NCBI GenBank assembly: GCA_964608095.1
Contig: CAZSMK010000129.1
Coordinates: 1-33,834, forward strand
Reading direction: 5' to 3'
Length of the DNA stretch: 33,834 nucleotides
From: CAZSMK01 sp964608095
GTDB taxonomy: Bacteria; Sumerlaeota; Sumerlaeia; MWCT01; JAGHBZ01
Shown: positions 1-8,312 of the stretch, piece by piece
How positions within the stretch are numbered: position 1 is the first letter of the stretch
Layout of the letters: each line of letters opens with the position of its first letter
Made by a program: the position numbers and the translations under genes
The notes under the pieces: model-generated
What the model was told of the DNA's origin: nothing
The model's input: only the letters and a program-made list of their open reading frames with translations
The model's database searches: none

Positions 1-181
1 CCTTTCTTCCCGTTTTTTCGGGATGTGGTTTGTAAAATTACCATAAGGATACGCTCTTTCTTTTTTTAACGCCATACACAACTTTCGACAATATCTCCAA
101 TCCATACACGAATTCTCTTAAACTCCGCATCGGTTTAAGCTTGATTTTGTGCATAACGTCGCTTGAAATCAATGTTGTCTA

Positions 182-1321
182 ATGTTTAATGCGTCGGGAC
201 GTTTGATGAAGGTAGCAGCGCAATGCATAAGAGTTGTGGTACAACAACCGGTGGACGCGGTGGCGAAGAATTATGCGCATCGGCTGGGAAAGGATCCCGC
301 CTTCTCGGTCGTCATCACGGACTCGTTCCGCACCTTCCGTCGTCATCTCCGAACAGCCGGCGTCGCCATGATCAACACCACAAAGTTCGACGACCCGAAA
401 TACTCGTTCCGGCTCCTCTCGTCGCTCATAGCGGCGAGGTTATATGGCGTTCCGGTTATAAATATCTTCACCACAGACATATACGACCTGTGCGACAGGG
501 GGATATTCAAACCCTTGCTCTTCATCATAAATTTTTTGATAACGCGTCTGAGCGCCAGGGTGCTGGTGCTGCAAAGTCGCGCTCATATTGCAAAGAGATA
601 CGGCATCCCCGAAAAGAAGGTTGGGTATATCCAGAATTATGTAGATATAGCCGCGTGGGATATTCCCCCACACGAGTTAAAGGAGGCATGGGGTGAAGAG
701 TTGCCTGAGGTGCGAATTTTTTACCATGGCGAGTTGCTCTGGTGGCATGGTCTCGAACGCGCAGAAGCCATAATGGAAGAGTTGAGCAAGAGATGCCGTC
801 CGCGCCTGACCGTCGCCGGCAACCTGTATCCGAGCGTTCTCAACGTCATGGGCTTGAAACTCTCGAGGCGCGAAGAAGCCATCAAGCAACACCTGAAACG
901 TTTCCTCGCGCATGACTATGTGGACTGGAAAGGCAAGGTAACGCCGGACGTCTTGAAAACGCTGATGCAGGAATCGCATTTTCACCTGACGCAGCTTACC
1001 GCGGATTCTGTAGTCTCGGAAACAGAGATAAGAACCTGTCTTCTCGAGGCATTGGCTGCAGGTATGCCCTGCATTCATGTCCGAACACCGGCATTAGACC
1101 AGTTCCCCTTCGAGGATCTTGTAAACATCATATACGTAGAGCCGGAATCGCCGAAAGAGGCAGCTGATAAAGTATGGGCTGTCTTCACCAACCCGGAAAA
1201 GTACAAGTCGCTGAGCCTGAACGCACGAAAACTCGCCACCGAGCTATTCAATCTGGAACGCTGGTATTGCGACGAGGGGCGCTCTCTCGTGCAATCTCTT
1301 GTCAAGGTGACGCAACAATGA
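182..1321 (+). CDS. GT4-like glycosyltransferase
   Basis: Probable GT-B fold sugar transferase that moves a nucleotide-activated sugar onto a glycan or lipid at the cytoplasmic face of the membrane. The C-terminal half has the glycosyltransferase group 1 pattern: a domain beginning with VRIFYHGELLWWHGLE (about residues 175-190), then LTVAGNLYP, and near residues 280-295 the segment ETEIRTCLLEALAAGMP, which aligns with the EX7E motif. The first Glu of that motif appears to be Thr281, flanked by E280 and E282, while E289 is kept, so the donor site is slightly unusual. The N-terminal domain is short and poorly conserved. An in-frame stop at 164-166 makes ATG 182 the earliest start; ATG 206 (MKVAAQ), preceded by GGGAC, is an alternative. 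The stop overlaps the next glycosyltransferase start as ATGA, which indicates coupling. Acceptor and sugar cannot be named. Confidence 0.8.
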   Translation: MFNASGRLMKVAAQCIRVVVQQPVDAVAKNYAHRLGKDPAFSVVITDSFRTFRRHLRTAGVAMINTTKFDDPKYSFRLLSSLIAARLYGVPVINIFTTDIYDLCDRGIFKPLLFIINFLITRLSARVLVLQSRAHIAKRYGIPEKKVGYIQNYVDIAAWDIPPHELKEAWGEELPEVRIFYHGELLWWHGLERAEAIMEELSKRCRPRLTVAGNLYPSVLNVMGLKLSRREEAIKQHLKRFLAHDYVDWKGKVTPDVLKTLMQESHFHLTQLTADSVVSETEIRTCLLEALAAGMPCIHVRTPALDQFPFEDLVNIIYVEPESPKEAADKVWAVFTNPEKYKSLSLNARKLATELFNLERWYCDEGRSLVQSLVKVTQQ

Positions 1322-2439
1322 GTTCTCGAATCGGCAGGTACATAGATGTAATCACGCGGCCGGTCGGTGTTGCGTTCTATTTCGGGTTCTGCTTGTGTGT
1401 AGGCACCCTGCTGAAGGCGTTGGTGAAAAAGCGAACACTTGCGTCGGATGCAAACGCCCCGGCGTCCGCGGCAGACAAAGAACCGGCGCCGCCTCCACCG
1501 CCGGATCCCCCTCGGGTCAGTGTCGTAATTCCGATATACCGTTCGAGGGGCACACTCGAACGCTGCCTTGAATCCATTATGAACAGCAATTATCCTGAAA
1601 ACCGCAGGGAGATAATTATCGTGGACAACAACTCGCCGGACGGTTCGCGCGAGATAGCGGAACGCTATCCGGTGAGAATAGTCGAAGAGAAGAACCAGGG
1701 GCGCGCGTATGCACGAAACCGTGGAATCGAGGCGAGTCGAGGCGAGTGGATTGCGTTTACGGACTCGGACTGCGTGGTCGAGCCCGGCTGGCTCTCTAAG
1801 TTTGCATCACGTGCAAGAGAGCATCCGGAAGTCGACATCTTCGGGGGCGAAATCTCGAGCATTGGTTTATCGGAGGAGATGCAACGTTTCTTCGAGGAAG
1901 AGTCCATACTTACCCAGAACGACGCAATCTCAGGAAAGATGGTGCTTTTTCCCTTTGTGATAACGGCAAATGCCTTTATTAGAAAGGGTGTATTCGAGCG
2001 TGTCGGGCTTTTCGATACCGCGCTTATCACGTCGGAGGATACGGAATGGGGTTGGCGCGCACACTTCCACGGCATACGCATGCAGTATTGTCCGGACGTT
2101 CGAGTCAGCCACTTCCACCCCATCTCGCCTTCCGGGTTGTTTCATCAATTCCTCGAATACGGGATTAACGAAACGCACGTCTTTCTCAAGCATAGGGAGC
2201 ATATAAGCAAAGGGGAGCTTGCGCGCCGCCTCTGGATTATGCCATGGTGCTATCGAAAATTCATGACTACGGTTTTTTGTCGTTGGCCGGTTTCACTGAT
2301 TCTATCAAAACGCCACTACAAACGTTCGATGATGTTTCTGGCAAAAGAGATCGGGTATCGAAGCGGCAGACTCCTTGCCAATTTCGAGAAACCTGAAACA
2401 TGGAAATGGTTCAACCTATTCATAGGAGATCGTGATTGA
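1318..2439 (+). CDS. GT2 family glycosyltransferase, membrane-anchored
   Basis: GT-A fold glycosyltransferase of family 2. I chose ATG 1318 because it overlaps the stop of the preceding gene as ATGA, although the frame stays open upstream; this gives 373 residues. One hydrophobic segment lies near residues 14-32, followed by a charged and proline-rich linker (PAPPPPPDPP). The catalytic domain then starts with VSVVIPIYRS and shows the nucleotide-binding IIIVDNNSPDGS, the metal-binding DSD in AFTDSDCVVEPGW, and the acceptor-side ITSEDTEWGWRAHFHG (the ED-like base region with a Q/RXXRW-like tail). The order of motifs resembles rhamnosyl- or WcaA-type transferases. It probably works with the upstream GT4 on the same surface glycan. 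The N-terminal anchor plus flexible linker is less common than C-terminal anchoring in this family. Confidence 0.88.
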   Translation: MSSRIGRYIDVITRPVGVAFYFGFCLCVGTLLKALVKKRTLASDANAPASAADKEPAPPPPPDPPRVSVVIPIYRSRGTLERCLESIMNSNYPENRREIIIVDNNSPDGSREIAERYPVRIVEEKNQGRAYARNRGIEASRGEWIAFTDSDCVVEPGWLSKFASRAREHPEVDIFGGEISSIGLSEEMQRFFEEESILTQNDAISGKMVLFPFVITANAFIRKGVFERVGLFDTALITSEDTEWGWRAHFHGIRMQYCPDVRVSHFHPISPSGLFHQFLEYGINETHVFLKHREHISKGELARRLWIMPWCYRKFMTTVFCRWPVSLILSKRHYKRSMMFLAKEIGYRSGRLLANFEKPETWKWFNLFIGDRD

Positions 2440-2449
2440 TAGGTAAAAG

Positions 2450-3871
2450 ATGGCAATAGAAGACGACAGAAAGAAAGAGAAAGAGGAAGCAGGCGGTTCT
2501 CTGCTCGAAAAGCTGATTTCATCCCCACCACGATTGATTCTGGGTAGTTTTCTGGTCGCAATATGTATAGGATGGGTCCTTCTGATGATGCCCTTTTCGG
2601 TATCGGATAAGCCGCTTTCACCCATCGACGCCCTATTTACCATCACTTCCGGAGTATGCGTTACGGGCTTAACGGTCATATCCGTCGAGCAGGATCTGTC
2701 GTTCTGGGGACAGTTGATATTGCTAATATTCATCCAGCTCGGCGGGTTGGGTATCATGACGTTCTCCACATTTTTCCTGTTTTTACTGCGTCGAACGAAG
2801 TTATCGTTTACAAGCCGTGAAGCGCTTCAACAAAGCTTGACCGCAGGGTGGGCTCCCAATCTTTATGCGTTGCTCTTTGCGATTTTCAAGATGACGTTGG
2901 TTATCGAGATTATCGGCGCGGCAGTGTTGTTTCTTTCCTGGCGATCAACAGGAAACCCGACTTCGCGCGTTGTCTGGGATGCCATATTTCACTCAGTCAG
3001 TTCATTCTGTAATGCCGGATTTTCCACCTTCACGGAGAATCTTTATCGCTATCGCACCAACCTTGGCGGTGTATTTTGTGTTGCTACGCTTATAGTTCTT
3101 GGGGGATTGGGATTCTTTGTGCTTCAGGAAGTGTATTTTTATTCGAGCAGGGGATTGGTGCGTAAACCAACGCGGCATCTTTCGTTGCAAACCCGAATGG
3201 TTCTCCTGACCTCCCTGGTTTTAATAGTGCTTGGCGCTGTATTTTTTCTGGTGCTGGATAGTGGGAGTTCAATGAAGCATGAACCAGCGCCGGGACTCAT
3301 AGTCCATTCGCTTTTTCAGTCGATAACTGCGCGAACCGCGGGATTCAACACGCTTGAAATCTCGAAGGCGTCAAATCTCGGTTTGTTACTCTTGATTGTG
3401 CTGATGTTTATCGGCGGATCGCCCGGCTCGACAGCAGGCGGTATCAAGACAACGACTGCGGCAATAATTTTCATGACCATCGTATCGCACATAAGAAACC
3501 GGCGAGATGTAGAGATACTTCACCGGCGGGTTCCGACCCAGGGAGTCCGGCGTGCGTTCGTCATCTTTATCGTCAGCTTGCTGGTTATAACTATTTTCTT
3601 CGGGATGATCGCATTAGTCGATAAACCGCTCCTTGTCAAGGAAACCCCGCAAGACCCTGCAATGCAGATTCTGTTTGAGACCGTGTCGGCATTCGGGACA
3701 GTAGGCTTATCGACTGGGATTACGCCCTTTTTTACTGCGCCGGGAAAACTCCTCATAATAATACTGATGCTTATCGGCCGTCTCGGTCCGCTTACTATTG
3801 CCGTCGCTCTTATCGAACAGAGGGAAACCATGCTTTATCGTTATCCCAAAGAAGATGTGATGGTCGGATAA
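2450..3871 (+). CDS. ktrB: KtrB/TrkH family potassium uptake channel subunit
   Basis: Integral inner-membrane K+ (or Na+-coupled K+) translocating subunit of the SKT superfamily, 473 residues. Four pore-loop repeats with their filter glycines are visible: TSGVCVTGLTV (about residue 65), SSFCNAGFST (about 188), TARTAGFNT (about 295) and FGTVGLSTG (about 416). The loop sequence GGLGIMTFSTFF after the first pore, the RTAGFNT third pore, and GGSPGSTAGGIKT in the third repeat point to KtrB rather than to E. coli-type TrkH. The N-terminus is a charged cytoplasmic tail (about 25 residues, DDRKKEKEEAGG). An AGG lies 6 bases before the ATG, and the gene starts 10 bases after the glycosyltransferase stop, so it may be co-transcribed. 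No KtrA/TrkA regulatory subunit gene follows; the next gene is convergent. Confidence 0.93.
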   Translation: MAIEDDRKKEKEEAGGSLLEKLISSPPRLILGSFLVAICIGWVLLMMPFSVSDKPLSPIDALFTITSGVCVTGLTVISVEQDLSFWGQLILLIFIQLGGLGIMTFSTFFLFLLRRTKLSFTSREALQQSLTAGWAPNLYALLFAIFKMTLVIEIIGAAVLFLSWRSTGNPTSRVVWDAIFHSVSSFCNAGFSTFTENLYRYRTNLGGVFCVATLIVLGGLGFFVLQEVYFYSSRGLVRKPTRHLSLQTRMVLLTSLVLIVLGAVFFLVLDSGSSMKHEPAPGLIVHSLFQSITARTAGFNTLEISKASNLGLLLLIVLMFIGGSPGSTAGGIKTTTAAIIFMTIVSHIRNRRDVEILHRRVPTQGVRRAFVIFIVSLLVITIFFGMIALVDKPLLVKETPQDPAMQILFETVSAFGTVGLSTGITPFFTAPGKLLIIILMLIGRLGPLTIAVALIEQRETMLYRYPKEDVMVG

Positions 3872-3927
3872 GGATTTTTTGCAGGGCTACAGCGCCAGCT
3901 CTCAAAAAGAGAGGTTATTGAAGCCTG

Positions 3928-4599
3928 TTAAATCAATCCCTCAATCGTATAAGCAATCAAGGAACAGGGAAGGATAACGGGTTTGTGCGTCAAGGTCTTG
4001 ATCTTTTCTTTTATTGATAGGTTGTATCCCATGCAATCAAGCAGGATGAGATCGACATGATGGTCTAATATCGAGGCAGCAAGAGAATGAAGGTTCTCTC
4101 TGTCTGCATAGGGATAAAGGGTTGCGACAAGAGCCTCCCCCGCCACCTTTTTCCATTTATCCCGAGCACGTCTCTCCTGGTCTTTTAGAGGAACCAGCAC
4201 AGCAAGGTTGCCCTTTCTGATAAAGGCTTTCACCACACACTCGATCAAATCACAAGGGAAAAGAAGCGGTATATCCGATTCAGGTGTGGGGAACTTTTCA
4301 GTGCACAAGAACACAATCATTGAGGGTTTGTCGCGCTTTAGTGAGTCGATACATCGTTGCACAAGGGGAACAAGTTTATCTTTCGCAACCAACGCCTCTT
4401 CACCGGAGCGAAGGCGCGTGATCAAGGGAACGTCGGTGGAATCAGGCTCGAGCGAAGCGATTTCGCTATCAGCAAGACCGTCAAGCGCGCCGCATTGTAA
4501 GACCTCAAAGTCCCGCTCGGTAAACCCCTTTATTTCGTCGATAATATCGTTGCGCGGCGTCTGACCTATCGTAACGAAACCAATCCGCAATTCATTCAT
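3928..4599 (-). CDS. AroM family protein
   Basis: Member of the AroM family (223 residues, close to the family length), a cytoplasmic protein of unknown biochemical function. In E. coli, aroM belongs to the TyrR regulon. The family signature near the N-terminus, IGFVTIGQTPRNDI, is clear. The layout recalls the aspartate/glutamate/hydantoin racemase fold, with one Cys in each half: C99 in MIVFLCTEKFP and C189 in ILLDCMGYN. Those cysteines sit where that superfamily places its catalytic pair; equating them is my inference. It is the last gene of an apparent three-gene operon, 29 bases after the GH3 stop and co-oriented with a DUF917 gene. I recall AroM and DUF917 proteins being neighbours in other bacteria, which suggests one small-molecule pathway, possibly of hydantoin or amino-acid type. 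Confidence 0.88.
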   Translation of the reverse strand: MNELRIGFVTIGQTPRNDIIDEIKGFTERDFEVLQCGALDGLADSEIASLEPDSTDVPLITRLRSGEEALVAKDKLVPLVQRCIDSLKRDKPSMIVFLCTEKFPTPESDIPLLFPCDLIECVVKAFIRKGNLAVLVPLKDQERRARDKWKKVAGEALVATLYPYADRENLHSLAASILDHHVDLILLDCMGYNLSIKEKIKTLTHKPVILPCSLIAYTIEGLI

Positions 4600-4628
4600 T
4601 TTTTTCTCAGCTATTTAACACTAAAGTG

Positions 4629-6872
4629 TTAGCGCCTTACGTCAAAACTCCCCTCGAGACGTATATCCTCGGAAGAACTCCCTATCATGACTTCGAACGT
4701 TCCCGGCTCGACAATGTAGTTCATCGCGTCGTCGTAATATCCCAAATCCTTTGCCTCGAGGGTAAATTCAATGTGCATCGTCCCGCGAGGTTTCAGCCTA
4801 ATCCGTTTGAATCCCTTGAGTTCCTTAAGGGGCCGGGCGATAGAAGCCAACGCGTCATGAATATAAAGTTGTACCACCTCATCGCCGGTATAGCGTCCGC
4901 GGTTCGAGACGTTGCATCGAATAGTTACCTTGCCCTTGGGAGAAATTTTACGCGGGCTTATTTTGAGATTGCCATACTCGAACCATGTATAACTCAACCC
5001 GTGTCCAAAAGGGAATCGAGGTTGTCCGGGCAAATCAACATAATCGTACCCTCTCCCTGTAGGCGCAGGATTATAGTAGAGTGGCAACTGAGCGGAGGAG
5101 CGCGGGAATGAAACGGGCAGTTTGCCGCCGGGATTATAATCGCCGAAGAGGACGTCGGCTATCGCGGTGCCGCCCTCTTCCCCGGGATACCATGCTTCTA
5201 CAATTGCAGCTACCGAGTCGCCCCATCGCTCCATGGTGACGGCGCTGCCGTTTATGAGCACCACGACAACGGGGACGCCGGTTTTCGCGATTGCAAGAAT
5301 CAGATCTTCCTGAACGCCGGGAAGATCGAGGTGTGCACGGTCTCGCGCCTCTCCTTCGGTCTCCGAGGAATTGCCCATACACAATAGTGCCACATCGCTT
5401 TTCCGGGCAGCCTTCACCGCGTGCTTGAATCCACGTGTAGAGGTATCGTTAATGCCGCAACCGCGTGCAAAATGCACCTTTGCCCTGCCCTCGAGTTTTG
5501 TTTGAATCCCTTTTAGAGGCGTGACAATCTCGCGTTTTGTATAATTGCCCCAGCTATACCCACCGAGCCGGATTTCATCCGCGTTAGGACCAATAACCGC
5601 GACTGCCTTAATTTTTTTGGATAAGGGAAGTGTACGTTTCTTGTTGTCAAGGAGCACCATGGCGCGTCGAGCTGCCTCGAGTGCAAGGCGCCGGTGCTTT
5701 TCGCAGTTCGAGACGTTCTCCGCCTCATCGGGGTCGGCGAAAGGATTTTCGAAAAGACCGAGCATGAATTTGACCTTGAGAAGCGCGGCGACGGCGCGGT
5801 CGAGGGCTTTTTTTGAAACCTTGCCGCGGCGCACCGCCTCGAGGAATTCTTTGCCGAAACATTCGTTGCTCGGCAACTCGATATCCAGCCCAGCCTCGAT
5901 GGCTTTTATTCCCGCCTCAACGTCGGTTTCCGCAACCTTGTGGAGTTCGCGTATATGCCGGACGGAACCATAATCGGACACGACAAATCCCTGGAAATTC
6001 CATTCACCGCGCAACACATCCATCAACAGCCACTTGTTGCAGGTGCAGGGCGTTCCGTTCAATGAGTTATACGCGGACATGATGGAGAGCGCGCCGGCTT
6101 CCTCGACGCATGCCTTGAACGCAGGAAAATAGACCTGGCGCAGGATTTGTTCTGAAAAGAAAATCGCATTACTATCGCGTCCGCCGTCACCCACAAAGTT
6201 AGCTACGTAATGTTTGGGAGTGGTGGCAACCTTCCAGCTTTGCACACCCCGTACAAAGGCAACGCCCATCCTCGCCGTCAGGTAAGGGTCCTCGCCATAC
6301 GTTTCCTCGGTTCTCCCGCAACGTGTATCACGGGCGATATTAATGGTAGGGCTCAGAAGCTGTGAAACTCCCCGCGACCGTGCCTCCTTTCCAATTGCTG
6401 ACGCCACTTCTTCCATTAACGAGGGTTCCCAGCTGCTTGCCATCGCAATAGACTGGGGAAAGCTTGTAGCGCCGTTGCAATGTAATCCATGAAGCCCCTC
6501 ATCGTGAATAATAACGGGGATTCCCAATCGCGTCTTTTCAATATATGCCTTCTGGATTTCATTGGCTTTTTCAGCGGCTACGCGGGGTGGCAAATCACGC
6601 AGTATTATGCACAGTTGTCCCCAATGTGTCTTCCGAAGCAAATCCGATGCCTTGATCGATTTATTGAACTCGATCCTTTCCTGAAGGCTCATTTTTGTGT
6701 ATGTTTCCCAATCAATAAAGGTATTAAAACAAAAACAGGCGGAGAGTTGATCGACCTTTTCTTTGATCGTCATCCGGGAAAGCAAGTCCTTCACCCGTTT
6801 TTGAATGGGTAGAGCAGGATTGCGGTAATCTTTTTTAATTCCAGTTTCCGGTTTCCTTCTCACATGTTTCAT
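4629..6872 (-). CDS. Glycoside hydrolase family 3 (beta-glucosidase/xylosidase type), apparently cytoplasmic
   Basis: Retaining exo-glycosidase with the three-domain GH3 layout. An N-terminal TIM-like domain (about residues 25-380) carries the KHYVANF substrate-binding motif (about 222-228) and the nucleophile Asp302 in GFVVSDYGSVR. The second domain (about 400-600) has the acid/base loop ETEGEARDRAHLDLPG (Glu near 506-510). A C-terminal fibronectin III-like domain (about 655-745) follows the motif FPFGHGLSYTWFEY. Residue numbers here count from ATG 6878; the better start is ATG 6872 (MKHVRRKPE), since AAAGGG lies 8 bases before it but only 2 bases before 6878. There is no signal peptide, so it should act on imported or intracellular glycosides. 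It lies between DUF917 and AroM genes, an unusual place for a glycosidase. The substrate cannot be told from sequence alone. Confidence 0.94.
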   Translation of the reverse strand: MKHVRRKPETGIKKDYRNPALPIQKRVKDLLSRMTIKEKVDQLSACFCFNTFIDWETYTKMSLQERIEFNKSIKASDLLRKTHWGQLCIILRDLPPRVAAEKANEIQKAYIEKTRLGIPVIIHDEGLHGLHCNGATSFPQSIAMASSWEPSLMEEVASAIGKEARSRGVSQLLSPTINIARDTRCGRTEETYGEDPYLTARMGVAFVRGVQSWKVATTPKHYVANFVGDGGRDSNAIFFSEQILRQVYFPAFKACVEEAGALSIMSAYNSLNGTPCTCNKWLLMDVLRGEWNFQGFVVSDYGSVRHIRELHKVAETDVEAGIKAIEAGLDIELPSNECFGKEFLEAVRRGKVSKKALDRAVAALLKVKFMLGLFENPFADPDEAENVSNCEKHRRLALEAARRAMVLLDNKKRTLPLSKKIKAVAVIGPNADEIRLGGYSWGNYTKREIVTPLKGIQTKLEGRAKVHFARGCGINDTSTRGFKHAVKAARKSDVALLCMGNSSETEGEARDRAHLDLPGVQEDLILAIAKTGVPVVVVLINGSAVTMERWGDSVAAIVEAWYPGEEGGTAIADVLFGDYNPGGKLPVSFPRSSAQLPLYYNPAPTGRGYDYVDLPGQPRFPFGHGLSYTWFEYGNLKISPRKISPKGKVTIRCNVSNRGRYTGDEVVQLYIHDALASIARPLKELKGFKRIRLKPRGTMHIEFTLEAKDLGYYDDAMNYIVEPGTFEVMIGSSSEDIRLEGSFDVRR

Positions 6873-6956
6873 AAGCATAACCCTTTCTGATTCTGAAAAT
6901 TTAACAGTGCGGCTGTATCCACCCTGCGAATCTCATACATGAAATTACTACATTGC

Positions 6957-8048
6957 TTATACGGAATAATACTTTACAATATTTCTTCCAATCATGGCTT
7001 CCAGTTGTTGGAGGAGTTCGAAATCCTTAGAGCCGGCGCCGAGAATGAGGTTTTTTGCAGGAGCCGTAATAAGTATAACCTCTTTATTCTCGCGCAGGTC
7101 GGCGCTCATGATCGGTTGTGATGTAGCCACGCCGAAAGTCATGATCAAATCGGGAAAGGTAGCGATCCGACCGGCTTTAGAGTCCAGCGTTAGATATTCA
7201 TTGCAAAAGGTAAGTTCAAGTGTGCGTGGAGAGGCATCGATTATGCACGAGCCGATATCGAACCCGCCAACGTTGCGAATCTGGAGATCTTTTACCCGCC
7301 CTTTAACCAGAACCGAGCCACCGAGGCGTTGAAGGACCTTTTGTACACGTTCAACCGGGGGCGAGTCCGGTTCAGACATAAGAATAGCGCCGATTTCCAT
7401 AGCCATGATGATGGCTCCGGGTGCACCGTTCTTTTTTACAAAAGAGACGGGCGCAGGATGGCGCGCAACCGCCACCATTCCTTCAACAACCACGGAACAT
7501 GCCCTGACCATCTGGGAGGTCTTTTTCATGGTTCCCTGGAAAAATGCCTCGAGCCTGTTATCTCGTGAACGAGCGCCACCTACCGCGGTCTGCATTGAGA
7601 CATAATCCTTATTGCGATGCAATCCCATCGAGCCCATAAGACCTGTCGGGTGTGCACGCCCGTTACCCGGGGCATCGACTAATGGAATCTTTAATTTTGC
7701 GGATTGAATCCAGCCGTTAACCACCGGAATCGGTCCCACCTCGTTGGAAATCAAGCCATGGATATGAAACCCTGTTTTTTCGATGAAGAGCTCGACTGCC
7801 CGGACGTAATCATCGGCTGTTAAGGTTTCGCTCCCGACCGATGGCGCTCCTACCAAAGAGACCGTAAGGAGGATAGCATCGTCGGGGAAGGCCGTAATGG
7901 GAAAGATTCTGGAGAACCCGAGGTCAAGAGCCTCGCGTCCTAATTTAATGCCCGCGTCTATCCAGCCGCCGCCTCCACCACCAAGTACCGCCCCGCCTAT
8001 AACGGCAGCCTCGACCATCTGATCTGTTATATTTAACGTTTTAACCAT
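6957..8048 (-). CDS. DUF917 family protein (S-methyl thiohydantoin desulfurase family)
   Basis: 363-residue cytoplasmic protein of the DUF917 family, whose Pfam entry is now named after S-methyl thiohydantoin desulfurase. Visible hallmarks are the N-terminal glycine-rich AVLGGGGGGWIDAG (about residues 20-33), LVGAPSVGSE (about 65-74), the segment VDAPGNGRAHPTG (about 123-135), and a C-terminal beta-rich domain with FPDLIMTFG and SADLRENKEVILI. The family is often annotated next to hydantoinases and permeases, so a role in hydantoin or modified amino-acid breakdown is possible, but the substrate here is unknown. It is the first gene of a DUF917-GH3-AroM operon, with 78 bases before the GH3 gene. 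The start is ATG 8048 with a weak CAGG ribosome-binding site. A candidate promoter lies about 70 bases upstream. Confidence 0.87.
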   Translation of the reverse strand: MVKTLNITDQMVEAAVIGGAVLGGGGGGWIDAGIKLGREALDLGFSRIFPITAFPDDAILLTVSLVGAPSVGSETLTADDYVRAVELFIEKTGFHIHGLISNEVGPIPVVNGWIQSAKLKIPLVDAPGNGRAHPTGLMGSMGLHRNKDYVSMQTAVGGARSRDNRLEAFFQGTMKKTSQMVRACSVVVEGMVAVARHPAPVSFVKKNGAPGAIIMAMEIGAILMSEPDSPPVERVQKVLQRLGGSVLVKGRVKDLQIRNVGGFDIGSCIIDASPRTLELTFCNEYLTLDSKAGRIATFPDLIMTFGVATSQPIMSADLRENKEVILITAPAKNLILGAGSKDFELLQQLEAMIGRNIVKYYSV

Positions 8049-8117
8049 TTGAGAACCTGCTCATTTCTCGATTTAGAGGTGATGCGTTTCACCGCCATAT
8101 CTTTAAGTGATAATTGA

Positions 8118-8147
8118 TGTATACAAAAAATGCCTACCGGTTGTAAA
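8118..8147 (-). promoter_or_regulatory. Candidate sigma-70 promoter for the DUF917-GH3-AroM operon
   Basis: Read on the minus strand there is TTTACA (5 of 6 matches to the -35 consensus, at 8147-8142), an 18-base spacer, and TATACA (4 of 6 to the -10, at 8123-8118). Transcription would start near 8111, leaving a leader of about 60 bases before ATG 8048. The leader includes a small GGTGA/TCACC hairpin. The spacing is right, but the match is only moderate. Confidence 0.35.
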
Positions 8148-8312
8148 TTCTTTTTGCTCCCTGTGATGGTGAGCGAGATACCCAATTCATTAAAAGTTCG
8201 TGAAATCTATAATCAATTTGTCTATACTTTCTATCGTTACTATTTGAGATAACAATCATATTGACATGTTCGAGAATGGTTATTTTGAACCTGAAAAAGG
8301 AGATAACAGAAT

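Noticed and set aside
8..23. TCCCG/CGGGA hairpin with a T6 loop at the window start, as a terminator of an upstream gene
   Set aside because: The stem is only five bases and no T-run follows on either strand.
1174..1317. Upstream extension of the GT2 gene to the earliest in-frame ATG
   Set aside because: It would overlap the GT4 gene by almost 150 bases, whereas ATG 1318 gives the usual ATGA overlap.
3899..3913. CTCTC/GAGAG hairpin between ktrB and the aroM-like gene, as a shared terminator
   Set aside because: Five-base stem with an A5 loop and no proper T-tract after it on either strand.
8150..8275. TATAAT at 8208-8213 and TTGACA at 8261-8266 as promoter parts for the phosphoesterase gene
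   Set aside because: TATAAT lacks a good -35 at 16-18 bases, and TTGACA has no acceptable -10 at 16-18 bases downstream.
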